This document shows, piece by piece, positions 51,594 through 60,345 of a DNA stretch of 64,000 nt. A program made the position numbers and the translations under genes. Numbering within the stretch: position 1 is the stretch's first letter; every line of letters starts with the position of its first letter. This DNA comes from Montanilutibacter psychrotolerans (GTDB lineage: Bacteria; Pseudomonadota; Gammaproteobacteria; Xanthomonadales; Xanthomonadaceae): NCBI RefSeq assembly GCF_003719825.1, contig NZ_RIBS01000010.1:24516-88515 (forward strand). Reading direction: 5' to 3'. The notes under the pieces are model-generated. The model saw only the letters and a list, made by a program, of their open reading frames with translations, was not told where the DNA came from and searched no databases.

Positions 51594-52586
51594 ATGAATC
51601 GTCTCGCCAATGCGCTGTTCGCCCTCGTCCTTGCCGCCACCCCTTCCCTGGCATGGAGCCAGAACGCCCGGGGTTCACTGGACGTTCGCTGGAACGCGGG
51701 CGCTGCCGACTGCGCCGCAAGCCCGCAGGCGCCGTTGCAGGTGCACGCGTACGAACCCAACACCATCATCCTTCGGCAGAGCCCGTGTTCGGAGTTCGAG
51801 GCCGGCTTCCTGTACCTGCTGATCGGCAGCGACCGGGCGCTGTTGATCGACACCGGCGCCGTGGCCGATCCGTCCCGGATGCCGCTGGCGAAAACCGTCG
51901 CCGACCTCCTGCCCAACGTTGGCGATGCGAAGCTGCCACTGCTGGTGGTGCACACGCACGGTCACGGTGATCACGATGCCGGCGACAGCCAGTTCGCCGC
52001 GTGGCCTGGGGTGAAGATCGCGCCCGGGGAGTCGGCGCCGTTGCGGACCTTCTTCGGCCTGTCCAATTGGCCCGATGGCATCGCGCATCTGGACCTCGGC
52101 GGCCGGGTGGTCGACGTGATACCCGCGCCGGGGCACCACCCCAATCACCTGGCCTTCTACGACGGCAACACCGGGCTGCTGTTTTCCGGCGACTTCCTGT
52201 TGCCCGGACGGCTGATGGTGGACGACCTGGCGGCGTATCGGGCCAGCGCCAGGCGGCTGGTCGACTTCGTGCGGACTCGGCCCGTTGCCCACATCCTGGG
52301 TGGGCATATCGAGCTGGACGTCGATGGGCAACTCTACGCCTGGGGCTCCACCCACCACTCGAACGAACGCCCGCTGGCGATGCAGCGCGCGGACCTGCTG
52401 GCACTGCCGGCCGCGCTGGACGGCTTCAACGGTTTCCATTCGCGGCACGCCAGCTTCGTGCTCACCCATCCCATTCACAACCTGGTGGCGATGGCCGTCA
52501 GCGTCGTCGTCGCGCTGTTGCTGATGGCGTGGGGGCTGCGCGTGCTGTTGCGGCGACGCCGTGCACGAGCGAACGGACGCGCCTAG
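51594..52586 (+). CDS. Exported MBL-fold hydrolase with C-terminal anchor
   Basis: Protein of 330 residues. Signal peptide (FALVLAATPSLAWS), metallo-beta-lactamase domain with VVHTHGHGDHDAGD (H122, H124, D126, H127) and PAPGHHPNHLAFY, GLLFSGDFLLPG, then ILGGHIELD. A single hydrophobic segment (LVAMAVSVVVALLLMAWGL) near the end anchors it to the inner membrane with the enzyme outside. The start at 51594 gives the signal peptide. Substrate unknown; not the B1-B3 beta-lactamase pattern, so I do not call it an antibiotic resistance gene. Confidence 0.85.
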   Translation: MNRLANALFALVLAATPSLAWSQNARGSLDVRWNAGAADCAASPQAPLQVHAYEPNTIILRQSPCSEFEAGFLYLLIGSDRALLIDTGAVADPSRMPLAKTVADLLPNVGDAKLPLLVVHTHGHGDHDAGDSQFAAWPGVKIAPGESAPLRTFFGLSNWPDGIAHLDLGGRVVDVIPAPGHHPNHLAFYDGNTGLLFSGDFLLPGRLMVDDLAAYRASARRLVDFVRTRPVAHILGGHIELDVDGQLYAWGSTHHSNERPLAMQRADLLALPAALDGFNGFHSRHASFVLTHPIHNLVAMAVSVVVALLLMAWGLRVLLRRRRARANGRA

Positions 52587-52634
52587 GTTGCCCTGGGCGA
52601 CGCGGCGACCAATCGCTCGTGCGGGCGAGGCGTG

Positions 52635-54158
52635 TCAACGCGGATGCAGCCACGCCGGCAACAGGCTGTACGGGTCGACGCGAACGCTCTCGTCGAACGC
52701 GACGCCCTGCTCGCGAAGCTGCTGTTGCAGGCGACCGTCCTTGAACATGTCCAGCGTCTCGGTGCAGCCGCCGATGAACTGCCCGCCGAGGAATACCTGC
52801 GGAATGGTCTTGCTTCCCGTGCGGGCGGCGAGCACCGCGCGGATCTGTCCGCCGCGGTCGCCCTGTTGGTACGCAGTGGAGTCCAGGTCGACGGACCGGT
52901 ACGGGATGGCGCATTGCGCGAACAGCTTGCGCAGCGACCAGCAGAACTCACACCACTCCAGCGCAAACAGCACCAGCGGCTGCGCCGTGTCGTCGAGCAG
53001 TTGCGCGACAAACGCTTCCACATCGGCCGACACCGCCGGCGCGGCGACCGGGTCGGGTGTGCCCCCCGCTGCGGCTGGTGGTGGTGGTGGCGATGGCGCG
53101 TCGAATCGACAGCTCGGTGTCGAGCGCGAGAGTTCCAACTCTTCGGCCGACATGTCCGCGCTCACGCCTTCGAACAGCGGCGTGCTGAGGTAGCGCTCGC
53201 CGGTGTCGGGGAGCATGCACAGCACGGTGGCACCGTCGTCGGCCTCGGCCGCCACCTGCAGCGCGCCGGCCAGGGTGGCGCCGCTGGAGATGCCGACGAA
53301 GATGCCTTCACGCTGCGCCAGCTCGCGCGCCAACCGGACCGCATCGCTGCCGTTGATCGCGAGGATGCGATCGACGAGGTTGGCCGCTACCGCGTCCTCG
53401 GTCAGCTTGGGAATGAAATCGGGCGACCAGCCCTGCATGAGGTGCGGGCGGAACGCGGGGTGACTGTCGCTGGGCGTGCCGTCGGGCCGGCGCGCCTGGG
53501 CGATGCCGCTGCCCAGGATCGGCGAATTGTCCGGCTCGCAGACCACGATCTTCGTGTCCGGTCGTTGCGCCTTCAGCACCCGCGCGACGCCCTTGAGCGT
53601 GCCACCGGTGCCATAGCCGGTGACCCAGTAATCGAGGCGCTCGCGGGCGAAGGCCTGCAGGATCTCCGGCGCGGTGGTGCGCGAGTGCATGTCGGCGTTG
53701 GCTTCGTTGTCGAACTGCCGGCACAGGAACCAGCCGTGCGCGTTCGCCAGTTCCACGGCCTTGGCCAGCATGCCGCTGCCCTTCTGCGCCGCGGGCGTGA
53801 GCACCACCTTCGCGCCGAGGAACCGCATCATCCTGCGGCGCTCGACGCTGAAGTTCTCCGCCATCGTGACCACCAGCGGATAGCCCTTCACCGCACATAC
53901 CATCGCCAGGCCGATGCCGGTGTTGCCGCTGGTGGCCTCGATCACCGTCTGCCCCGGCGACAGCGTGCCGCGTCGCTCGGCGTCCTCGATGATGCCCAAC
54001 GCCAGCCGGTCCTTGACCGAGCCCATGGGATTGAACGCCTCGACCTTGACGTACACGTTGACGCGCGGCGGCGCCAGGCGGGTCAGTCGGACGATCGGCG
54101 TGCGCCCGACCGTCATGAGGATGTTGTCGACCTTCGCGTTTCCAGGCTGGCCTGGCAT
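52635..54158 (-). CDS. Cysteine synthase-glutaredoxin fusion protein
   Basis: Protein of 507 residues. The N-terminal 340 are a fold-type II PLP cysteine synthase: SVKDRLALG with PLP Lys49, TSGNTGIGL (76-84), GYGTGGTLKG (181-190) and GISSGAT. A Pro/Ala-rich linker (350-375) follows, then a glutaredoxin domain from about 380 with active site CEFC (403-406), KTIPQVFLGGQFIGGC (450-465). The cis-Pro motif TIPQ is intact. The start at 54158 has GGAGGA upstream. It may make or reduce low-molecular-weight thiols, or reactivate its own enzyme. Free-standing cysM- and grx-type genes are the norm; the fusion is the odd feature. Confidence 0.92.
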   Translation of the reverse strand: MPGQPGNAKVDNILMTVGRTPIVRLTRLAPPRVNVYVKVEAFNPMGSVKDRLALGIIEDAERRGTLSPGQTVIEATSGNTGIGLAMVCAVKGYPLVVTMAENFSVERRRMMRFLGAKVVLTPAAQKGSGMLAKAVELANAHGWFLCRQFDNEANADMHSRTTAPEILQAFARERLDYWVTGYGTGGTLKGVARVLKAQRPDTKIVVCEPDNSPILGSGIAQARRPDGTPSDSHPAFRPHLMQGWSPDFIPKLTEDAVAANLVDRILAINGSDAVRLARELAQREGIFVGISSGATLAGALQVAAEADDGATVLCMLPDTGERYLSTPLFEGVSADMSAEELELSRSTPSCRFDAPSPPPPPAAAGGTPDPVAAPAVSADVEAFVAQLLDDTAQPLVLFALEWCEFCWSLRKLFAQCAIPYRSVDLDSTAYQQGDRGGQIRAVLAARTGSKTIPQVFLGGQFIGGCTETLDMFKDGRLQQQLREQGVAFDESVRVDPYSLLPAWLHPR

Positions 54159-54531
54159 GGGAGTGTCCTCCGCGATCGGCGGCGCACAGCCGATTCGCGG
54201 CGCCGCAGACGCACAGTCGACCCGTCGGCCGGGCCTGTCAAATCGCGGCGGCATGCCGCGAGGCGGGGCGCGCGCTGAGCCCCGCGCCATGCGGCTTTCG
54301 CGACCGGCCAGGCAAGCGCGTTGGCGTCCGGTGGCACCCGGGAGCAGTTTGGGGCGCGGTCACCGGTTTGGTGGATGTTCCGGCAAACCGGGGGCGACCC
54401 GGTGGACTGTCAGATGGATCCGGCAGGTGGTCACGAGCGCATCATAGTGGGGACATCAGCCTCGAATCGGCAGTGCGTCGCCCATCCCATCCTGCGGCAC
54501 GACGGGCGGCCACTCGGGCACAAGGCACACC
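54159..54531. other. Divergent gap
   Basis: About 370 bp between the cysteine synthase fusion and the DUF2784 gene, divergent. Contains no supported gene; it must hold both promoters. Frames in it are open by GC bias only. Confidence 0.5.
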
Positions 54532-54978
54532 ATGAGCTCCGACTCGTCGATCCTTGCAACGCTGTCGCCCGTCAACGCGGCGACGCTGGCCGACGCCATC
54601 CTGGCGTTGCACGTCGGGGTGGTCGCGTTCGTCGTGATTGGCACCGTGCTGATCCTGATCGGCGGGTGGCGTCGATGGGACTGGGTGCGCGGCTTCGCGT
54701 GGCGCGTCGCGCACCTGCTGCTGATGGGCTTCGTCGTCGTGCAGACCTGGCTGGGCGAGCAGTGCCCGCTGACGGTGTGGGAGCAGGCCTTGCGGCGCCG
54801 CGCCGGGCAGCTCATCCACGACGATACCTTCATCGAACACTGGCTGTCGCGGCTGATCTTCTTCGAAGCCCCGTGGTGGGTCTTCGTCGTCGCCTACACC
54901 GCCTTCGCGGCGCTGGTATTGCTGACGTGGCGGCTGGTGCCTCCGCGGCGCGATGCGCGCAAACGCAGAACGGATTGA
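54532..54978 (+). CDS. DUF2784 membrane protein
   Basis: Inner-membrane protein of 148 residues with three to four hydrophobic segments. ADAILALHVGVVAFVVIGTV starts it, then RGFAWRVAHLLLMGFVVVQTWLG, CPLTVWEQALRRRAGQ and FIEHWLSRLIFFEAPWWVF, a good match to DUF2784. Family of unknown function. Confidence 0.9.
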   Translation: MSSDSSILATLSPVNAATLADAILALHVGVVAFVVIGTVLILIGGWRRWDWVRGFAWRVAHLLLMGFVVVQTWLGEQCPLTVWEQALRRRAGQLIHDDTFIEHWLSRLIFFEAPWWVFVVAYTAFAALVLLTWRLVPPRRDARKRRTD

Positions 54979-55018
54979 GCGTCGCCGTACCCGTCCTGCA
55001 TTCGGCCCTGCAGAACGC

Positions 55019-55417
55019 TTAGCGCGGAGGCATCCCGCGCGTGGGCAGGGTCAGCACGCCAGGGGACGAAACCATCTGCGTGATCTGTACCGTGAACTGC
55101 TGGCAGAGCATGGCACGGTGCGAGGCGTCGCCGACCGAATCGTAGAACCGGTTGCCTTCGTCGGCACCCACCTGGAACTCTCCGTTGACGTCCACAGCCT
55201 GCCCGGCAGGAAGCGTCGCGTTGGCCGCGTTGGCCTCCACCTCGAACTTGGCCTTGTGCCTGCGCAGCAGTCCGGCGTCGATGCCGCATCGCGACCCGAA
55301 CTGGTGGCTCAGGCCGGTTGCCTTGGCGATCGAAACAATGGCTTCGTCCAAGCCATGCTCTGCCGCGAGCGCGGACGGTACCGACATCAGGGTGAGGGCA
55401 AGCAGCAGGAATCGCAT
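55019..55417 (-). CDS. Small secreted protein
   Basis: Protein of 132 residues with a signal peptide (RFLLLALTLMSVPSALA). The mature part has helical SIAKATGLSHQFGSRCGIDAG and FYDSVGDASHRAMLCQQFTV with two Cys that could pair. No family recognised. Converges with DUF2784; it has no neighbours to suggest a role. Confidence 0.65.
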   Translation of the reverse strand: MRFLLLALTLMSVPSALAAEHGLDEAIVSIAKATGLSHQFGSRCGIDAGLLRRHKAKFEVEANAANATLPAGQAVDVNGEFQVGADEGNRFYDSVGDASHRAMLCQQFTVQITQMVSSPGVLTLPTRGMPPR

Positions 55418-55532
55418 CGGCTTTTCGCTTCCGGGGGAGGTGGTGCGGATAGTGTCACTCGGGCCCCTGGTGGTGAACAGCAGGATGCGATCCGGATTTC
55501 GCAGGCGCGCCCAGACGCCCGACGCCCGGTGG

Positions 55533-56408
55533 CTACTGCGAGATGCGGTACGCGCTCAGCGTGCCGGGCTCCCAGTTGGGCACCAGCAACAGGTCGCCGC
55601 GCAGCAGGAAATCGTTCCAGTAGCGCTTTTCCTGGCGCGTATCGAGCAGCGTCGACGAGGTGCCGTCCGCGCGCACGTGAAACAGGCGCCCGGGCCACTC
55701 GCTGACCAGGAAGCTCCCGTCGTCGAGCGCGGCGATGCCATCGGCATCGGCCAGTCCCTGCGCAAGCGTGCGGATCTCGCGCGTGTTCCAGTCCACGGCC
55801 AGCAGGCGACCGCGCATCGTGGTCACCAGCAGGCGATCGGTCTGCGCCAGCAAGCCGTTGGCGCTTTGCAGCAGCTCGTGTTCCAGCCAGACGTCCATGC
55901 GGCCGTCCCGCCAGGCGTAAATGCGCGAGCGCGCGGAATCGCTGACCAGGATGCCGGCGCCCGGAGTTGCCACGACGTCGTTGAGAAAGCCGGCGCCCGG
56001 CGCGTCGTGGCGCGCGACGAGTCGGCCGGTAGTGGCATCGATTTCGGCCAGCACGGTCACATCGGACACGAACAGCCGGTTGCCAACCAGGGCCAGTCCC
56101 TTGGGCGCATCCAGCCCCGTTGCCCATTCGCGTTGAAGCAGGCGTCCATCGAGCGCGACCCGCGCGATGAAGCCGTTTCCATCGCGTGCATCGCCCTCGC
56201 CGTTGACATTGGAGACGTACAGAAAGCGTCCCGTCGCATCCGGCACCACGCTTTCGGGATTGGCCAGGCCGATCGTGCTCCACAGCGCCTCCAACTTCGG
56301 CGGGCCGCCGCTGGGTGCCCTCCCCGCGCAGCCGGCGAGCAGCGTTGCTGCGATCAGGGCCAAGCCCAGCATCGCCGGGTCCGCTTTGCGCATGAGCTGT
56401 CGACGCAT
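55533..56408 (-). CDS. SMP-30/NHL-type beta-propeller lipoprotein
   Basis: Lipoprotein of 291 residues. Lipobox LLAGC, then propeller blades visible as ANPESVVPDATGRFLYVSNV, GLDAPKGLALVGNRLFVSDV, GFLNDVVATPGAGILVSDSA, LADADGIAALDDGSFLVSEW. The pattern is like SMP-30/gluconolactonase or NHL proteins. It likely binds or acts on a ligand at the membrane. Start 56408 or 56393 (both ATG) cannot be told apart. Confidence 0.8.
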   Translation of the reverse strand: MRRQLMRKADPAMLGLALIAATLLAGCAGRAPSGGPPKLEALWSTIGLANPESVVPDATGRFLYVSNVNGEGDARDGNGFIARVALDGRLLQREWATGLDAPKGLALVGNRLFVSDVTVLAEIDATTGRLVARHDAPGAGFLNDVVATPGAGILVSDSARSRIYAWRDGRMDVWLEHELLQSANGLLAQTDRLLVTTMRGRLLAVDWNTREIRTLAQGLADADGIAALDDGSFLVSEWPGRLFHVRADGTSSTLLDTRQEKRYWNDFLLRGDLLLVPNWEPGTLSAYRISQ

Positions 56409-56548
56409 GGTCGCGGCTTCGTGTTCGAACGTCAGGCTATGACCCGCGCGCCTGCCGCGGCAAGTGCTTGAAGTGCTGCCGGGATGTCGCCGGGTTGGTG
56501 AAGGCCCGGGGCACTCCGCGGCGATGAGGTTGACTCGAATCGTGCCGG

Positions 56549-57949
56549 TCACGGCCCGTCGCCGCGCAGCGCGCGGAACACCCGAACGATCCCGGCGGCA
56601 CTGATGGCCACGTCCTCTGCCGACGTGGCCCAGTTCGACACCGAGATGCGCATCGCGGCCAGGTCGTGCCACGTGGTGCCGCCCAGCCAGCAGGTGCCGT
56701 CCTGTTGCACGCCGGCGATCACCTGGCGGGTGAGTTCGTCGTCATCGCCGAATCGCACCAGCACCTGGTTCAACACCACGTCGTTGAGGACCTGCACGCC
56801 GGCTTCGTCGGCCAGGATCTCCGCCATCTGGCGCGCGCGGGCGCAGTTGCGGTCCACCAGTTCCTCGACGCCCTCGCCGCCCAACGCACGCAAGGTGGCG
56901 TACACCGGAACGCCGCGCGCGCGCCGCGAGAACTCCGGCACCCAGTCCACCGCATCGCGCTCGGGCCCCTGGGTCTGGACCAGATAGGCGGCCGTGGATG
57001 TCATCGCCGCGCGGTGGTCGTCGGCGTGCCGGACGATGGCGACGCCGCAGTCGTACGGCACGTTCAACCATTTGTGCGCGTCGGTGGCCCAGGAGTCGGC
57101 CAGCTCGATGCCATCGGCCAGTCCACGGAGCCCGCGGCTGGCGCGCGCCCACAGGCCAAAGGCGCCGTCGACGTGCAGCCACGCGCCGTGGGCGCGGGTA
57201 AGCGCGGCGATGTCGCGCAGTGGATCGAACGCACCGGTGTTCACATTGCCGGCCTGGGCGCAGACGATGGTCGGCCCCTCCAGCGTGGCCAGCAGTTCGC
57301 CAAGGCGATCGGCGTACATGCGGCCCTGCGCGTCGGCCGGCACGCGTCGTATGGCGTTGGTGCCAAGGCCCAGGTAGCGCAGGGCGACATCGATGGTCAC
57401 GTGCGACTCGGCCGATGCCACCACGTTCAAGCGCGGCGCGCCGTACAGGCCATCGCCTTCCACGTCCCAGCCCACGCGCCGCAGCATCGCGTGCCGCGCC
57501 GCGGCCAAGCAGGTGAAGTTGGCCATCTGGCAGCCCGTGGCGAACCCGACGCTCGACTCGCGCGGCAGGTCGAACAGCGCCAGCAACCACTGCCCCGCCA
57601 CTTCCTCGACCACCGACACCAGCGGCGAGATCACGTAGATGCCGGCGTTCTGGTCCCAGGTCGACACGAGCCAGTCGGTGGCGAGCGCGACCGGGTGGCT
57701 GCCCCCGATCACGAACCCGAAGTAGCGCGGCGAGCTGCACGCTCCCGCGCCGCGTTGCGCCTGTGCGGCGAGCAGGTCGATGACCGCCGCGCCCGGCTCG
57801 CCGCGCGCCGCCAGCGGCTGGTGCAGCGCAGCGAGCAGTTCGTCGCGGCTGGCGCGCGCGAGTACCTCGCGATCGGGCAGGAGCTGCAGGTAGTCGAGGG
57901 CATGCGCCTGCGCGCGTTCGAGCAGCGGGGGAAACCGGTCGTCGGCCAT
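56549..57949 (-). CDS. PLP-dependent group II decarboxylase family protein
   Basis: Enzyme of 466 residues related to aromatic-L-amino-acid/glutamate-type decarboxylases. Landmarks are SSPRYFGFVIGG (72-83), AQAGNVNTGAFDPL (231-244), LHVDGAFGLWA with D261, and PLP Lys293 in TDAHKWLNVPYDCG. C-terminal VSNWATSAEDV is family-like. It decarboxylates an amino acid of unknown type. Start 57949 is the first ATG with family-like N-terminus. The AraC regulator gene lies 133 bp upstream on the same strand. Confidence 0.88.
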   Translation of the reverse strand: MADDRFPPLLERAQAHALDYLQLLPDREVLARASRDELLAALHQPLAARGEPGAAVIDLLAAQAQRGAGACSSPRYFGFVIGGSHPVALATDWLVSTWDQNAGIYVISPLVSVVEEVAGQWLLALFDLPRESSVGFATGCQMANFTCLAAARHAMLRRVGWDVEGDGLYGAPRLNVVASAESHVTIDVALRYLGLGTNAIRRVPADAQGRMYADRLGELLATLEGPTIVCAQAGNVNTGAFDPLRDIAALTRAHGAWLHVDGAFGLWARASRGLRGLADGIELADSWATDAHKWLNVPYDCGVAIVRHADDHRAAMTSTAAYLVQTQGPERDAVDWVPEFSRRARGVPVYATLRALGGEGVEELVDRNCARARQMAEILADEAGVQVLNDVVLNQVLVRFGDDDELTRQVIAGVQQDGTCWLGGTTWHDLAAMRISVSNWATSAEDVAISAAGIVRVFRALRGDGP

Positions 57950-58082
57950 GGCGGCGGCCTCGATGGGGGCGAGGGAAGGACAGTGTGCGCCCAGGTGCAG
58001 GACGGCGAAACCGGCTGCGCTTCCGTGCTCGCCGTCTCGGCCGATCGGCGCCGTTCGCACCCGTCGCGAACGGATGCCCGGG

Positions 58083-58967
58083 CTAACCGGCCGGTGGGTT
58101 TGTCGACGAATCCGCCACCTGCGACGGGCTGACCCCCAGCACGCGACGCATGCAACGGGCCATGTGGCTGGCGTGGCTGAAGCCTGCCTCCAACGCAATC
58201 TCGCCGAGGCTTCGCCGCCCTTCCAGCAAGCGCGTCCTGGCCCGTTCCACGCGCCGTTCGAGCACAAACCGATGCGCCGGCATCCCGACGGCTTGTTTGA
58301 ACAACGGCTTGAAGTGCGAAAGGCTGAAGCCGGCCACGGTCGCCAGCTCAGTGAGCGTCAGGTCTGCATCCAGGTGCGCCTCGATGTACTCGATGACGCG
58401 GCGCAGGCGCCAGGCGGGCAACGCGCGGGATGACGGGGTTGAGGTGCCGCGCGATTGCAGAGCAAGCAGGCGCGCGGCAAGCGCGGAGGCGAGGCTGTCG
58501 GCGAACAGGCGGCCACCCGGGTACGCGTCGTGGTCTTCGGCCTGCATCATCCAGCCGATGCGCTCGACCTGGGGATCGCGCACATGGATCGACGGCACGA
58601 GCTCGGCGCTTGGCGTGCGCAGCCCCATGGCATCCGCGGTCTCCAGCAACAGCGACGGCGACAGCCGCAGCAGCAGCGATCGCGCCGGCCGCGACACGGT
58701 CCAACGGGTCGACAGCCCCGACGGCACGACACAGTACTGGCCATGGAGCCGCACGCCCTGCCGCTCGTAGTTGCCCGCGCGGTAGGACACCGGGACCGGA
58801 TCGCCGAGGTGCAGGCAAAGCACATGCCGATGGTCCACCGGCGACTGGAACACACCCGTTGGCACGGGTGAGGTCAGCACGTCCAGGAGGGGCGGCATGC
58901 CGTTGGCGCCGACGCTCGACAGCGACGCGGCCGGGGGGCTGGGGTAGCACGCGGGTCTGTCGGCCAT
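58083..58967 (-). CDS. AraC-family regulator
   Basis: Protein of 294 residues with a cupin-like N-terminal half and a C-terminal AraC double HTH (about 190-285): RRVIEYIEAHLDADLTLTEL, FSLSHFKPLFKQAVGMPAHR, then EIALEAGFSHASHMARCMRR. It is upstream of, and same strand as, the PLP decarboxylase and divergent from an alpha/beta hydrolase, so it probably controls one of them. Confidence 0.88.
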   Translation of the reverse strand: MADRPACYPSPPAASLSSVGANGMPPLLDVLTSPVPTGVFQSPVDHRHVLCLHLGDPVPVSYRAGNYERQGVRLHGQYCVVPSGLSTRWTVSRPARSLLLRLSPSLLLETADAMGLRTPSAELVPSIHVRDPQVERIGWMMQAEDHDAYPGGRLFADSLASALAARLLALQSRGTSTPSSRALPAWRLRRVIEYIEAHLDADLTLTELATVAGFSLSHFKPLFKQAVGMPAHRFVLERRVERARTRLLEGRRSLGEIALEAGFSHASHMARCMRRVLGVSPSQVADSSTNPPAG

Positions 58968-59118
58968 CGCACGATCCTTCTATGCAACCGGGCCCGGTGC
59001 ATGTGCCGAAATTCATCCCTGCGTGCCCGGCATCGGCCGTTTGTGCGCATCAGTCGGCAGCGGCGCTGCCAGCATGCCGGCATCAATCGCAAAGGCGCTC
59101 GCCGGATGGAGACTGGGC

Positions 59119-60102
59119 ATGAAACGTAGACAGTTCATGGAATTGGCCGTCGTCACGCTGGCCGCCGGTGCCGCCGGCGCGTGCGTGCCGCTGGCGGGCA
59201 CGCGCCTGGGCATCGCGGCCGCCAGTCGGTCGCGGCCGACGGATGCCGTGGCGTTTCGTGCAGCGAGGCGATTTGCCGATCTCCCGTTCGGCAAGATCGC
59301 CTACGTCGAGCGCGGCACGGGCGATGCCGCCTTGTTCCTGCACGGCGCGCCGCTCAATGGATTCCAGTGGCGCGGCGCGCTCGATCGGTTGTCTCCCTAC
59401 CGACGCTGCGTCGCACCCGACTTCATGGGCCTGGGTTACTCGCAGGTGCCCGAGCCGCAGTCGCTCGCGGCCGATGCACAGGTCGCGATGCTCGCGGCGT
59501 TGCTCGACTCGCTGGCGATCGACAAGGTCGACATCGTCGCCAGTGACAGCGGTGGCGCGGTCGCACAGTTGTTCGTGATCCGGTATCCCCAGCGCGTCCG
59601 CACGATGCTGCTGACCAACTGCGACGTCGAACCCGACAGCCCCCCGCCCACGATCATGCCGATCATCGAGATGGCGCGCGCGGGAACGCTCGCGGACGAC
59701 ACGGCCCGCTGGATTTCCGACAAGGATCTGGCGCGCTCGACCTTCGGCGCCGCCGTCTTCCGCGACCCCAGCGGTTTCGCCGACGAGACCATCGAGTACT
59801 ACATCGCGCCGCTTGTCAGCTCACCGCTGCGCCGTGCGCAGTACCACGCGTACCACAGCGCGCTCGAGCCCAATCCCTTGGCGGGCATCGAAGCCTCGCT
59901 CAAGCGCAGCACGGTCCCGGTGCGGATCGTGTGGGGCGCCAGTGACGACATCTTCCTGCAGTCGGATGCCGAGTACCTCGATCGCATGTTCCCGCGTTCC
60001 CAGGGCATCCGACGCATTCCTGGAGCGAAGCTGTTCTTTCCCGAAGAGTTCCCCGACGTCATCGCCGAAGAAGCGCAGCGCTTGTGGCGCGTGCCTGCGT
60101 AG
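59119..60102 (+). CDS. Alpha/beta hydrolase with Asp-type elbow
   Basis: Protein of 327 residues. The N-terminus MKRRQFMELAVVTLAAGAAG looks like a Tat-type or lipoprotein-like signal. The core has LFLHGAPLNGFQW, then CVAPDFMGLGYSQVP, and the elbow VASDSGGAVAQ (141-150), where D143 is at the nucleophile position, as in dehalogenases and epoxide hydrolases; Ser144 is next. The expected C-terminal His is not visible: the segment reads GAKLFFPEEFP. The start at 59119 has GGAG upstream. It is divergent from the AraC gene. Function uncertain. Confidence 0.8.
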   Translation: MKRRQFMELAVVTLAAGAAGACVPLAGTRLGIAAASRSRPTDAVAFRAARRFADLPFGKIAYVERGTGDAALFLHGAPLNGFQWRGALDRLSPYRRCVAPDFMGLGYSQVPEPQSLAADAQVAMLAALLDSLAIDKVDIVASDSGGAVAQLFVIRYPQRVRTMLLTNCDVEPDSPPPTIMPIIEMARAGTLADDTARWISDKDLARSTFGAAVFRDPSGFADETIEYYIAPLVSSPLRRAQYHAYHSALEPNPLAGIEASLKRSTVPVRIVWGASDDIFLQSDAEYLDRMFPRSQGIRRIPGAKLFFPEEFPDVIAEEAQRLWRVPA

Positions 60103-60345
60103 CGGCGCGCAACCGTGTCGACGGCGGCTCGATAGAGCAAACGCGGCGCGAAATCCGTGACCAGAATCGACAAAGCACGAAGCACCCAACGGCCCATCGC
60201 GAAAGTGCATCTGCAGTCGAGGTTCCGACACGTTCTTGAGGCGATCGCTGCACGGCGTGCAAGCATGCTCGCGCTGTTCGAAACCTACATCCGCGATAAG
60301 GAGATTGCCTTGAAAGTTGAAATCGTAGTGCCCGGGACACCGCCC

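Noticed and set aside
51594..52586. Metallo-beta-lactamase resistance gene
   Set aside because: The fold is MBL but there is a C-terminal anchor and lack of the B1-B3 active-site pattern beyond the general HxHxDH.
52632..54278. Rightward 548-residue frame
   Set aside because: Mirror of the cysteine synthase-glutaredoxin gene.
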